From Bacillota bacterium (GTDB lineage Bacteria; Bacillota; Sulfobacillia; Symbiobacteriales; ZC4RG38): 12,303 nucleotides of DNA. The DNA lies in NCBI GenBank assembly GCA_003242505.1, contig QGUP01000022.1, positions 1 to 12,303 on the forward strand, in the 5' to 3' direction. Positions 5,777 through 12,303 of the stretch are shown piece after piece (the stretch's first letter is position 1; each line of letters starts with the position of its first letter). Both the position numbers and the translations under genes were made by a program. The notes beneath the pieces were generated by a model. It was given only the letters and a program-made list of their open reading frames with translations, made no database searches and had not been told where the DNA came from.

Positions 5777-6546
5777 CGGCTGCCGTCCCGCACCGCCGCC
5801 CAGGAGGCGACCGCGATGCCCCACCGCTCCGCCAGGACTTCCGGCGGAAAGGCCAGCAGGGTGGCCAGTTCCTCCGCCCGCTGGTCGTTGTAACTGGAGA
5901 GGGCGGCGAGTTCGGGGCTCGCCACCGCGGGGTGGCACATCACCTCGGTGATCCCCTCGGGCAGCTGGGCCAGCCGCTCGACGAGCCAGCCGGGGTCTGA
6001 GACCCGGGGCCGGTCGTAGAAGTCGCCGATGTAGTGGTCCGTCGTCGCCACCCCGGCTTCCCGGAGGGCAGCCCGGACCTCCGGCGAGGGGGACCGGACC
6101 GGCAGGCCGTACCGCCGGGCGATCCGGATGATCGCCGGCAGGGCCTCGGGCATGGCGTGGGCGTGGTGGTGGCTGTCCAGGTGGGTCGGGGTGAGGCCCA
6201 AGGCCAGGAAGCGCTCCACCTGGGCGGTCCACTCCCGTTCGATCTCCTGGGTCCGGGCCCGGCCGGCGAGGTGGACCCGCCGGGGGAAGAACCGGCCCTC
6301 GGCGTCCACCAGGCTGGGCACCTCCTCCGGCGGCAGCACCGGGCGGCCGGCGGTGAGGGTCAGGTGCACCCCGACCCCGAGGGTCGGGGTGCGCCGGGCC
6401 ATCGCCGCCGCTTCCCCGGCGCCGGGCATGTGGACCATCAGGGTGGTGCTGCGGACGGGGCCGGCGGCGTGGGCCTGGAGGACCCCCTGGTTGACTGCAG
6501 GGCAAAGACCGAAGTCGTCGGCGTTGAAGATGATCACCCGGGCCAC
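5773..6546 (-). CDS. chbG: ChbG/YdjC-family carbohydrate deacetylase
   Basis: The 257-residue length suits the family (E. coli ChbG is 249). Conserved features are the N-terminal NADDFG (8-13, acidic pair Asp10/Asp11), the metal-ligand His61 in GVGVHLTLT, and THLDSHHHAH (121-130) supplying further metal histidines. ChbG removes one acetyl group from chitobiose or its 6-phosphate in the cytoplasm, which makes the sugar a substrate for the phospho-glucosidase and, in E. coli, an inducer. The start is a GTG at 6544-6546, 3 nt after the stop codon of the glucosidase gene, with GGGAG just upstream, so the two are probably translationally coupled. It is the last gene of the operon. Its presence is the best argument that the operon handles acetylated chito-oligosaccharides and not plain cellobiose; other acetylated sugars are possible. 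Confidence 0.93.
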   Translation of the reverse strand: MARVIIFNADDFGLCPAVNQGVLQAHAAGPVRSTTLMVHMPGAGEAAAMARRTPTLGVGVHLTLTAGRPVLPPEEVPSLVDAEGRFFPRRVHLAGRARTQEIEREWTAQVERFLALGLTPTHLDSHHHAHAMPEALPAIIRIARRYGLPVRSPSPEVRAALREAGVATTDHYIGDFYDRPRVSDPGWLVERLAQLPEGITEVMCHPAVASPELAALSSYNDQRAEELATLLAFPPEVLAERWGIAVASWAAVRDGSR

Positions 6547-6549
6547 GGC

Positions 6550-7851
6550 CTACTCCCTGCCTTCCGGGAAGAACTGGGGCAGATACGGCCGGCTCGCCTC
6601 CAGGAGCACCGGCAGCATCTCCCGGGCCACCCGCACCGAGGGCACCAGGGGGTTGGCGATGAGGGCCTGGAGGGCCAGGTCCCGGGACCCGGTCACCGCC
6701 GCCTCCACCGTCAGTTCCTCGTAGGCCTTCACCTGCTGGACCAGCCCCCGGATGGCCGGCTCGAGCCTCCCCACCGCCAGGGGGGTCACCCGGTCCCGGC
6801 CGACCACTGCCGGCACCTCCACCACCGCCCCGTAGGGCAGGTCCGGGGTGGCCCCGGAGTTGACGACGTTGACGATGTGGACCTCCCGGGCGTCGTTCCA
6901 GATGGCGGCCATCAGGGCGCAGGCGGCGTCGGAGTAGTAGGCGCCGCCTCGCTTTTCCAGGAGGGCCGGCTTCTCCCGGAGTTCCGGGTTCCGGTAGAGC
7001 TCCAGGAGCTGGGCCTCGTAGGCCATCACCTCTTCGGCCCGGGTCTTCTCCGCCTTGAGCTGCTTGGCCAGGACCGCATCCCGGGCGTAGTAGTACCGGA
7101 GGTAGGGCGAGGGGATCATCCCCAGGGCCCGGATCGCCTCCAGGTCGAGGCCGATGGCGGGGATGTTGGGCATATTCATCAGCTCTTCCATCCGGTCCAG
7201 GAGCTGCCGGGTGACATCCTGGCCCCGGACCAGCACCCGCCGGGCCCAGGAGAGGTGGTTCAGCCCCACGTAGTCCAGGGTGACCGTCTCCCGGGGCGCC
7301 CCCAGCATCGCCGCCAGGGTGTTCCGCATGGTGATGGGCACGTTGCAGAGCCCCACCGCCCGGACCCCTTCGCCGTACCGGGCCACCGCCTCGGTGACGA
7401 TGCCCGCGGGGTTGGTGAAGTTGATGAGCCAGGCCTCCGGGGCGAGTTCCCGGATCTCCCGGGCGATCTCGAGGACCACCGGGATGGTGCGGAGGGCCTT
7501 CATGAATCCCCCGGGTCCGGTGGTCTCCTGGCCGATGACGCCGAACTGGAGGGGAATCCGCTCATCCCGGGCCCGGGCCTGGAGCCCCCCCACCCGAAAC
7601 TGGGTGACGACGAACTGCGCCCCGGCGATGGCCGCCCGGCGGTCGCCGGTGAGGACCACCCGGATGGGGAGGCCGGCCGCGGCCACCATCCGCTGGGCCA
7701 GGCCTCCTACCACCGCCAGTTTCTCCGCGTCGATGTCCATCAGCCACAATTCGGTCACGGGCAGGGCCTCGTACCGGCGGATGACCCCCTCCACCAGTTC
7801 CGGGGTGTAGGTGCTGCCGCCCCCGATCACCGCGATCTTGAGGCTAGCCAT
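6550..7851 (-). CDS. chbF: GH4 family 6-phospho-beta-glucosidase (ChbF/LicH-like)
   Basis: This 433-residue enzyme belongs to glycoside hydrolase family 4, which cleaves 6-phospho-glucosides in the cytoplasm by an NAD+- and Mn2+-dependent redox-elimination mechanism. Visible landmarks are the NAD-binding start IAVIGGGSTYTPELVEG (6-22), FRVGGLQARARDERIPL (85-101), the GVIGQETTGPGG loop (104-115), INFTNPAG (143-150), Cys169 in GLCNVP and His199 in GLNHLSW as metal ligands. These sequences are of the 6-phospho-beta-glucosidase/ChbF branch, not the alpha-glucosidase branch. The ATG at 7851 has GGGAGGTG 9 nt upstream; a GTG at 7863 sits right against that site and is less likely. The gene starts 8 bases inside the EIIA gene, typical of translational coupling. 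It would split the phosphorylated disaccharide brought in by the PTS proteins. Confidence 0.95.
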   Translation of the reverse strand: MASLKIAVIGGGSTYTPELVEGVIRRYEALPVTELWLMDIDAEKLAVVGGLAQRMVAAAGLPIRVVLTGDRRAAIAGAQFVVTQFRVGGLQARARDERIPLQFGVIGQETTGPGGFMKALRTIPVVLEIAREIRELAPEAWLINFTNPAGIVTEAVARYGEGVRAVGLCNVPITMRNTLAAMLGAPRETVTLDYVGLNHLSWARRVLVRGQDVTRQLLDRMEELMNMPNIPAIGLDLEAIRALGMIPSPYLRYYYARDAVLAKQLKAEKTRAEEVMAYEAQLLELYRNPELREKPALLEKRGGAYYSDAACALMAAIWNDAREVHIVNVVNSGATPDLPYGAVVEVPAVVGRDRVTPLAVGRLEPAIRGLVQQVKAYEELTVEAAVTGSRDLALQALIANPLVPSVRVAREMLPVLLEASRPYLPQFFPEGRE

Positions 7852-8188
7852 CGGCCCGGGCACCTCCCAACCGACCTTCCAGGGCCGCCAGGCGCCGGCA
7901 GAGCGCCACCATCTGCTCCGCGAGGCTGAGTTCCGCGCTGGCGGTCATCAGGTGGTCCTGGGCGTGGATCAGGAGGAGGCTGGGCGGCACGCCCTGCCCA
8001 GCCGCCTCCTTCTGGATCAGGTCCGTCTGCACCTGGTGGGCGGCCCGGAGTTCCTCCCGGGCCCGCCCCAGGCGCTCCTCTGCCTCGGCGAACTCCGCCT
8101 GCCGGGCCTTCTCGATGGCCGCGTAGGCCTCGGCCCTGGCGTTGCCGGCGTGCAGGATGATCGCAAAGGCAGCCTCTTCAATCGTCAT
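7844..8188 (-). CDS. chbA: PTS EIIA, lactose/cellobiose/chitobiose family
   Basis: The 114-residue all-helical protein carries phosphate from HPr to EIIB. The signature LLLIHAQDHLMTA shows the phosphorylated His75 and the metal-binding Asp78 of the trimer core. The length is usual for the family. GGAGG lies 7 nt before the ATG at 8188. It follows the EIIC gene by 39 nt and overlaps the glucosidase start by 8 nt. The sequence alone cannot say which beta-linked disaccharide the system prefers; the neighbouring deacetylase points to diacetylchitobiose. Confidence 0.95.
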   Translation of the reverse strand: MTIEEAAFAIILHAGNARAEAYAAIEKARQAEFAEAEERLGRAREELRAAHQVQTDLIQKEAAGQGVPPSLLLIHAQDHLMTASAELSLAEQMVALCRRLAALEGRLGGARADG

Positions 8189-8227
8189 CAGGAGTCCTCC
8201 AGCCTGTGGAAGGATGGTAGGGGGCCA

Positions 8228-9511
8228 TCAGGCGGTCCGGTTCTTCGCCTCCGCTTCCGCCTCCAGCCGCCGCTCATAGGCCCTGAAGAAGGGCCAGTAG
8301 ATGAGAACCCCCAGGAAGACATTGAAGAGGTTCAACGCGGCCGCCCGCCAGTCGCCGCCGGTGGCCAGGTAGGCCCCGATGGGACCGGGCAGGGTCCAGG
8401 GCGGAGCGATGAAGGGGCGCCCCACCAGACCGACCTTCATGGCGAAGTAGGTGACGGTACCTGCCGCCATGGGAGCCAGGATGAAGGGGATCGCGAGGAC
8501 CGGGTTCATGACGATGGGGGTACCGAAGATGATGGGCTCGTTGATGTTGGCGATCCCCGGCAGCAGGGAGGCCCGGCCGAGCTTGCGCAGGTAGTCCGAC
8601 CGGGAGAAGACCATCAGCAGCACCAGGGAGAGGGTCATGCCCGAGCCGCCGATCCAGACGAACCACTGGAAGAACTGCTCCGGGACGATGTGGGGCAGGG
8701 GCTGACCCGCTGCCGCGGCGGCCGCGTTGGCCTCGAAGAGGGCGTACCAGATAGGCCGGGCCACCGGCCCCACCACCGAGACGCCGTGGATGCCCGCGGA
8801 CCACAGCAGGGTGACGAGCAGGATCGGAATCAGCGCGCCGGCGAGGGAGTCGCTGGCCACCACCAGAGGCTTGAAGAGGTTCATGATGGCGCTCTGGATG
8901 TCAAAGTTCAGGAGCCCCCGGACCAGCCAGACCAGGGTGACCACCACCGAGCCCGGAATCAGGGCCTCAAAGGACCGGGCCACCGCCGGGGGGACCCCCT
9001 CGGGCATGCGGAACATCAGCTTCCGGCTGTACAGGAACCGGGCGATCTCCACGCTCAGGAGGGAGACCAGCATCGCGGTGAAGAGCCCCTGGCCGCCCCA
9101 GTTGGCGAAGGGCAGCACCCACCCGGGGCCAGGGGAACCGTCGGCCAGCTGGGCGATGTTCTGGGGGAGGGTGGTGAGGATGAACGCACCCATGCCCAGG
9201 ATGCCGGAGGTAAGGCCGTCCATGCCGTAGGAACGGGCCAGGCTGAAGGCCATGCCGAAGGAGGCATAGAGGGCCATCAGCCCCACCGTCAGCCGGAAGG
9301 GGATCAGGATCTTGGCCACGTGGGGCTCCATGGCCTTGGCCCAGGCCGGGACCGGCGGGAAGGCGATCAGGAGGAAGAAGGAACCGACGATGACCAGAGG
9401 CAGGGTGGCCACCACGCCGTCCCGGACCGCGCGGATGTGCCGCTGCTCTCCGAGTTTGGCCATGGGCGGCATCAGGGTCCGCTCCACCCAGGCAAGAAGA
9501 CGCTCCATCAT
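8228..9511 (-). CDS. chbC: PTS EIIC, lactose/cellobiose/chitobiose permease
   Basis: This 427-residue membrane protein is the sugar channel of the system. It has many hydrophobic segments (for example VVATLPLVIVGSFFLLIAF and ILIPILLVTLLWSAGIHG) and the family's conserved substrate-binding region around NINEPIIFGTPIVMNP. EIIB phosphorylates the sugar as it enters. The frame is open to a GTG at 9553, but no ribosome-binding site precedes that codon. The ATG at 9511 has GGGGTGA 7 nt upstream and gives the usual N-terminus (MMERLLAWVERTLMPPMAKL). The gap to EIIB is 45 nt. Confidence 0.94.
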   Translation of the reverse strand: MMERLLAWVERTLMPPMAKLGEQRHIRAVRDGVVATLPLVIVGSFFLLIAFPPVPAWAKAMEPHVAKILIPFRLTVGLMALYASFGMAFSLARSYGMDGLTSGILGMGAFILTTLPQNIAQLADGSPGPGWVLPFANWGGQGLFTAMLVSLLSVEIARFLYSRKLMFRMPEGVPPAVARSFEALIPGSVVVTLVWLVRGLLNFDIQSAIMNLFKPLVVASDSLAGALIPILLVTLLWSAGIHGVSVVGPVARPIWYALFEANAAAAAAGQPLPHIVPEQFFQWFVWIGGSGMTLSLVLLMVFSRSDYLRKLGRASLLPGIANINEPIIFGTPIVMNPVLAIPFILAPMAAGTVTYFAMKVGLVGRPFIAPPWTLPGPIGAYLATGGDWRAAALNLFNVFLGVLIYWPFFRAYERRLEAEAEAKNRTA

Positions 9512-9556
9512 GCCGGTTTCACCCCGCTTGCTCAGAATGGGACGATGCAGCACCGG

Positions 9557-9868
9557 TCAGGAACCTGAGAGCAACTGGGCCACCTGGTCGAGGATAGCCG
9601 GCCCGCCGAAGGGGCCGTACGCCTTCGGCTCGATGAGGGCGATGGGCTTGCCCGCAGCCCGGGCGATCTCGGCAAACTGGGGGAACCGGTGCCGCACCTG
9701 GGGCGCCACCAGCACCACGTCCGCGTCGCCGACCGCGGACTCCAGTTCCGTGGTGCCGACGGCCCGGACCGAGACCTGCTGCCCCCGGGCGACGGCCTCC
9801 TTCTCCACCGCGCGAATCAGGATGCTGGTACTCATCCCCGCGGAGCAGACCAGCAGAATCCGTACCAC
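9557..9868 (-). CDS. chbB: PTS EIIB, lactose/cellobiose/chitobiose family
   Basis: The 103-residue cytoplasmic protein has the EIIB fold. The phosphorylation site is Cys8 in the P-loop ILLVCSAGMSTS, followed by the expected DADVVLVAPQVRHRF segment. It takes phosphate from EIIA and passes it to the sugar bound by EIIC. It is the first gene after the sigma-54 promoter. The start is a GTG at 9866-9868, preceded 8 nt upstream by a full-length Shine-Dalgarno sequence, AAAGGAGGTGA (9877-9887), the strongest in the window, which suits a first gene made in quantity. Confidence 0.95.
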   Translation of the reverse strand: MVRILLVCSAGMSTSILIRAVEKEAVARGQQVSVRAVGTTELESAVGDADVVLVAPQVRHRFPQFAEIARAAGKPIALIEPKAYGPFGGPAILDQVAQLLSGS

Positions 9869-9914
9869 TTACCTGTTCACCTCCTTTCCCGGATGGCCTC
9901 CGCCCTCATGCTTA

Positions 9915-9930
9915 CGCAAATCCCGTGCCA
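9915..9930 (-). promoter_or_regulatory. Sigma-54 (-24/-12) promoter of the PTS operon
   Basis: The minus strand reads TGGCACG (9924-9930), 4 nt, then TTGC (9916-9919) followed by G. This fits the sigma-54 consensus TGGCACG-N4-TTGCW except for the final W, with the GG/GC pairs exactly 10 nt apart. The predicted start is near 9904, 36 nt before the EIIB start codon. It lies immediately downstream of a LevR-type activator gene, the family that works with this promoter class. Confidence 0.9.
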
Positions 9931-9957
9931 AAACAGACGGGACTCAGGGGGTGGAAC

Positions 9958-12303
9958 TCAGGAGGTCTCCATGACCGCGACCTCCGTCAGCCGGGCCACC
10001 TCTGCGGGGGGAAACCGCACCCGATAGCGCTCTTCCAGCTCTGTCAGGGCCTCGCGCACCGCCGCGTGGACCTCCGGGAAACGCTCGGCCCAGAGTTCCG
10101 CCTCCGGGTTGGGCGGCACCGCCTCGCCCCGGACCAGCCGGTCCATCACCGCCCCCAGGTGCATCACCACCCAGACCAGGAGGTGCTCGCCCCAGGACCG
10201 GCCGAGGGAGCGGGCCAGCCGGCCCATGGCCCTCAGGATGTCCGGCACCAGCAGCCGGGGATTGACAAACCGCAATTCCTCCCCCAGGGCCTCCATGACC
10301 CGCTGGATCGCATCCGGGGGCAGCGGCAGTTCGGCCCCGTCAGCCCCCGGCGGGTAGAAGGCGGGAGGGGCCGGGGGTGCCGCTGCCGGTTCCGTGGATC
10401 CCCCGGCCGGCAGCAGTCCCGCGGCGGTCAGCAACCACCGGAGCCGGAGAAGGCCCGGACCCCGGAGGACCTCGACCGCCGGAATAAAGGGTACCCCCGG
10501 CAGCTGCGGGTCGAAGGTTCCCACCACCGCCAGGGGAACCAGCCCCGCCGGCACCCCCAGGGGCCGTCCCGGCACCATCTCCAGGCTGACCACCGCCACC
10601 CCGGCGCCGGCGAGTTCCGGCACCCCCTGCTCCACCAGGCGCTGGAGCTGCCGGGCGCTGCCCTCTCCCGTCAGGCAGACCGTCAGCACCGCCGGCCGGG
10701 GCGCAGCCCGCCAGGCCGGTGGGTCCGCCACCGCGGCGGCCACCTCTTCCAGGGTCACCCCCGGCAGGCTGGCCTTCCGCACCGCCTCCAGCACCAGGGG
10801 CGTGCTGACCCGGTCCACCGCCCGGATCGCCACCCCGGTCTCGGCCTGGAGGTCCCCGACCATCGTGACCAGAGACCCCATGTCCACCAGGAGCAGGACT
10901 CCCTTCCCCTGGTCCAGTTCCCGCACCAGCCGGGCCGCCTCCCGGCGGACGACCGCGGGCGGCATCTCCAGGGGGACGTCCAGGGCCCGGGCGACCCGGA
11001 CCCCCAGGAGGGCATGGGCAAACTCCACCATGCTGCTGGCGGTGGCGGAGCCGTGGCAGATCACCAGGACCCCTACGCCGCCCTCCCCCGGCTCCGGCGG
11101 GCTGTGGGCCGACCGGAGGAAGAGGGTCAGCAGCCCGGTCTCATCCACCGGCAGCCGCACCCCGAGCCGGCGCTCGAGGATGGTCACCATGCCCGCGGCC
11201 ACCGCGAACTCCGCCGGGTATTCCCCGTGGAGCTGGGCCAGGTCGTGGCCGTGCACCCCCCGGCCGTTCCGGATCCGCTCCAGGGTGCCCTGGATGTGCA
11301 GGGCCAGCCCGTAGAGCACCCGCGGATCGTACTCCCGGTTGAGCCGCCGGGCGGCGTACCGGAGCATCTCCTCGGCCGCCGCCACCACCTCCTCCCCCAC
11401 CACCCGGGCCAGTTCCTCCCGGGCGAGGCCGCCCCCCTGGACCGGTGTGCGGAGGAACCGGCGAAAATAGGCCTCGATCTCCCCCCGGAGCCGCTGGGTG
11501 ATCTCCCGGTCCGCCAGCCCCTGCCGGCGCAGGGCCTGGACCCGCTCCTCCAGGTAGTCGTAAAACTCCGCGGGCAGCCGGTAGGGGTCGTGCTGTCGGG
11601 AGACGGGGCCCGGATCCGGCAGGTCGGGAGGCAGGGCGGCAGGCAGGTCGGGAGACAGGTTGGCAGGCACGTGGGAAGGAAGGTCGGCAGGCAGGTCGAC
11701 GGGAGGCCGGACGCCCCCCTCGCCCCGGGCGAGGGTCGATTCGCCGGCGCCCCCGGGGGACATCCCCGGGCCTACGTCGCCGGAGGAGATCCCCGGCTCG
11801 GCGCCGCCGGGAGACACCCCCGGCCCCGCCCCCCGCCGGACATGCTCCGGCAGCGCGTCCGGGGCGATCCAGACAACCCTGGACTTTCCAGACAGATAAT
11901 TCAGATAGGCGTGGGCACAGGCCAGCTGGATGTCCGTCCGCAGCTGGCCGATGTTCCCCGGGCACTCGTACCGCAGCAGCAGCTCCAGCGCGTCGGGGGA
12001 CAGGACCACCCGGACGCCGATCCGCTCCTGCTCCTCGAGCACGAAACGATGGATCAGTTCCCGGCGCTCCTCCACGGGCCGGTCCCGGAGGTCCGGCAGG
12101 TGGATCACCATCGGGATCCGCCGGTAAAAGGTGCTGAGGAGGGCGGATTCCGGCGGCTCGGTGGTGGCGGCGATGAGGAGCACCGAGGACCGGCGGACCC
12201 GTTCCGCCTCCCCGAGGCGGCGGTACTCCCCCCGGTCGATCAGGTAGAAGAGCATCTCCTGCCCTTCTGGCGGTAGACGGTGCACCTCGTCCAGGAACAA
12301 GAT
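9958..12303 (-). CDS. LevR-type sigma-54 activator with PRD and PTS domains, N-terminus outside the window
   Basis: 781 codons are visible; the first is cut by the window edge, just before Walker B (LFLDEVHRLP), so the DNA-binding and Walker A/GAFTGA parts are missing from view. Numbering from 12300, the order is: the rest of AAA+ (1-155), a repeat-rich linker (157-232), PRD1 (about 245-400, His335), an EIIA-mannose-like domain (about 408-525, His416 in VICHGSATASS), an EIIB-Gat-like domain (about 536-630, Cys542 in CLTGEGSA) and PRD2 (about 660-775, His714 in VVMHLGAVMDRL). This is the B. subtilis LevR / Listeria CelR plan, in which phosphorylation by PTS proteins sets activity: the EIIA-like site inhibits when EIIB has no sugar to phosphorylate, while PRD2 is the HPr site in LevR. 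The second conserved PRD1 histidine is Phe394 here. It should activate the promoter at 9915-9930. Confidence 0.93.
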   Translation of the reverse strand: MLFLDEVHRLPPEGQEMLFYLIDRGEYRRLGEAERVRRSSVLLIAATTEPPESALLSTFYRRIPMVIHLPDLRDRPVEERRELIHRFVLEEQERIGVRVVLSPDALELLLRYECPGNIGQLRTDIQLACAHAYLNYLSGKSRVVWIAPDALPEHVRRGAGPGVSPGGAEPGISSGDVGPGMSPGGAGESTLARGEGGVRPPVDLPADLPSHVPANLSPDLPAALPPDLPDPGPVSRQHDPYRLPAEFYDYLEERVQALRRQGLADREITQRLRGEIEAYFRRFLRTPVQGGGLAREELARVVGEEVVAAAEEMLRYAARRLNREYDPRVLYGLALHIQGTLERIRNGRGVHGHDLAQLHGEYPAEFAVAAGMVTILERRLGVRLPVDETGLLTLFLRSAHSPPEPGEGGVGVLVICHGSATASSMVEFAHALLGVRVARALDVPLEMPPAVVRREAARLVRELDQGKGVLLLVDMGSLVTMVGDLQAETGVAIRAVDRVSTPLVLEAVRKASLPGVTLEEVAAAVADPPAWRAAPRPAVLTVCLTGEGSARQLQRLVEQGVPELAGAGVAVVSLEMVPGRPLGVPAGLVPLAVVGTFDPQLPGVPFIPAVEVLRGPGLLRLRWLLTAAGLLPAGGSTEPAAAPPAPPAFYPPGADGAELPLPPDAIQRVMEALGEELRFVNPRLLVPDILRAMGRLARSLGRSWGEHLLVWVVMHLGAVMDRLVRGEAVPPNPEAELWAERFPEVHAAVREALTELEERYRVRFPPAEVARLTEVAVMETS
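11617..11700. repeat. 12-nt minisatellite encoding a four-residue Leu-Pro repeat in the LevR-type linker
   Basis: Seven degenerate 12-nt units (plus strand GGCAGGTCGGGA and variants, about 11618-11701) encode VDLP-ADLP-SHVP-ANLS-PDLP-AALP-PDLP, residues 201-228. It keeps the reading frame and lies between AAA+ and PRD1. A change in copy number would alter linker length without a frameshift. Confidence 0.8.
11746..11826. repeat. 27-nt triple repeat encoding GPGVSPGGA-like units
   Basis: Three adjacent 27-nt units encode GPGVSPGGA, EPGISSGDV and GPGMSPGGA (residues 159-185). The first and third are closest. The repeat lies next to the Leu-Pro repeat, separated by 15 residues, in the same linker. 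Confidence 0.8.

Noticed and set aside
6034..12276. Long plus-strand open frames (6034-7929, 7811-9568, 9925-12276)
   Set aside because: They lie antisense to well-recognised PTS, GH4 and LevR-type genes, have low-complexity translations and show no family signature.

Overview
The window comes from a very GC-rich, endospore-forming member of the Firmicutes. The evidence is a clear Spo0A and a clear SpoIVB in their usual order, sigma-54-dependent regulators and a phosphotransferase (PTS) sugar locus. The base composition would suit a Symbiobacterium- or Thermaerobacter-like lineage, but that placement is inference. Every gene I accept lies on the minus strand, so transcription runs from high to low coordinates. 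The long plus-strand open frames are GC-driven shadows.

In transcription order, the window opens (12303 to 9958) inside a LevR-type sigma-54 activator whose N-terminus is off the edge. A near-consensus -24/-12 promoter follows at 9915-9930. It drives a compact operon: EIIB, EIIC and EIIA of the lactose/cellobiose/chitobiose PTS family, a GH4 6-phospho-beta-glucosidase, and a ChbG-type deacetylase. The gene order matches E. coli chbBCA-(R)-FG with the local repressor absent, so N,N'-diacetylchitobiose is the likeliest substrate and cellobiose the alternative. The operon ends at a strong terminator (5627-5670).

The gene-free stretch 5457-5772 holds a 19-bp tandem repeat, three copies of a shorter GC-rich repeat, that terminator and a sigma-F-like promoter. 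Next come spoIVB and spo0A. After a terminator there is a single-gene unit for a sigma-54 activator with a Rossmann-fold sensor domain (BkdR-like). After a second terminator comes the start of a CpaB/SAF-domain protein.

The two genes after spo0A each have a sequence fitting the Bacillus sigma-H consensus at the right distance from the start codon. One of them overlaps an exact Spo0A box. The window therefore shows candidate sites for sigma-54, sigma-F/G and sigma-H within 12 kb, and suggests that the genes after spo0A belong to the early sporulation or stationary-phase network.

Bases 1-75 are not genomic. They contain a slightly corrupted Illumina Nextera adapter with the Tn5 mosaic end, so the last gene is truncated by a contig end and its apparent C-terminus is artificial.
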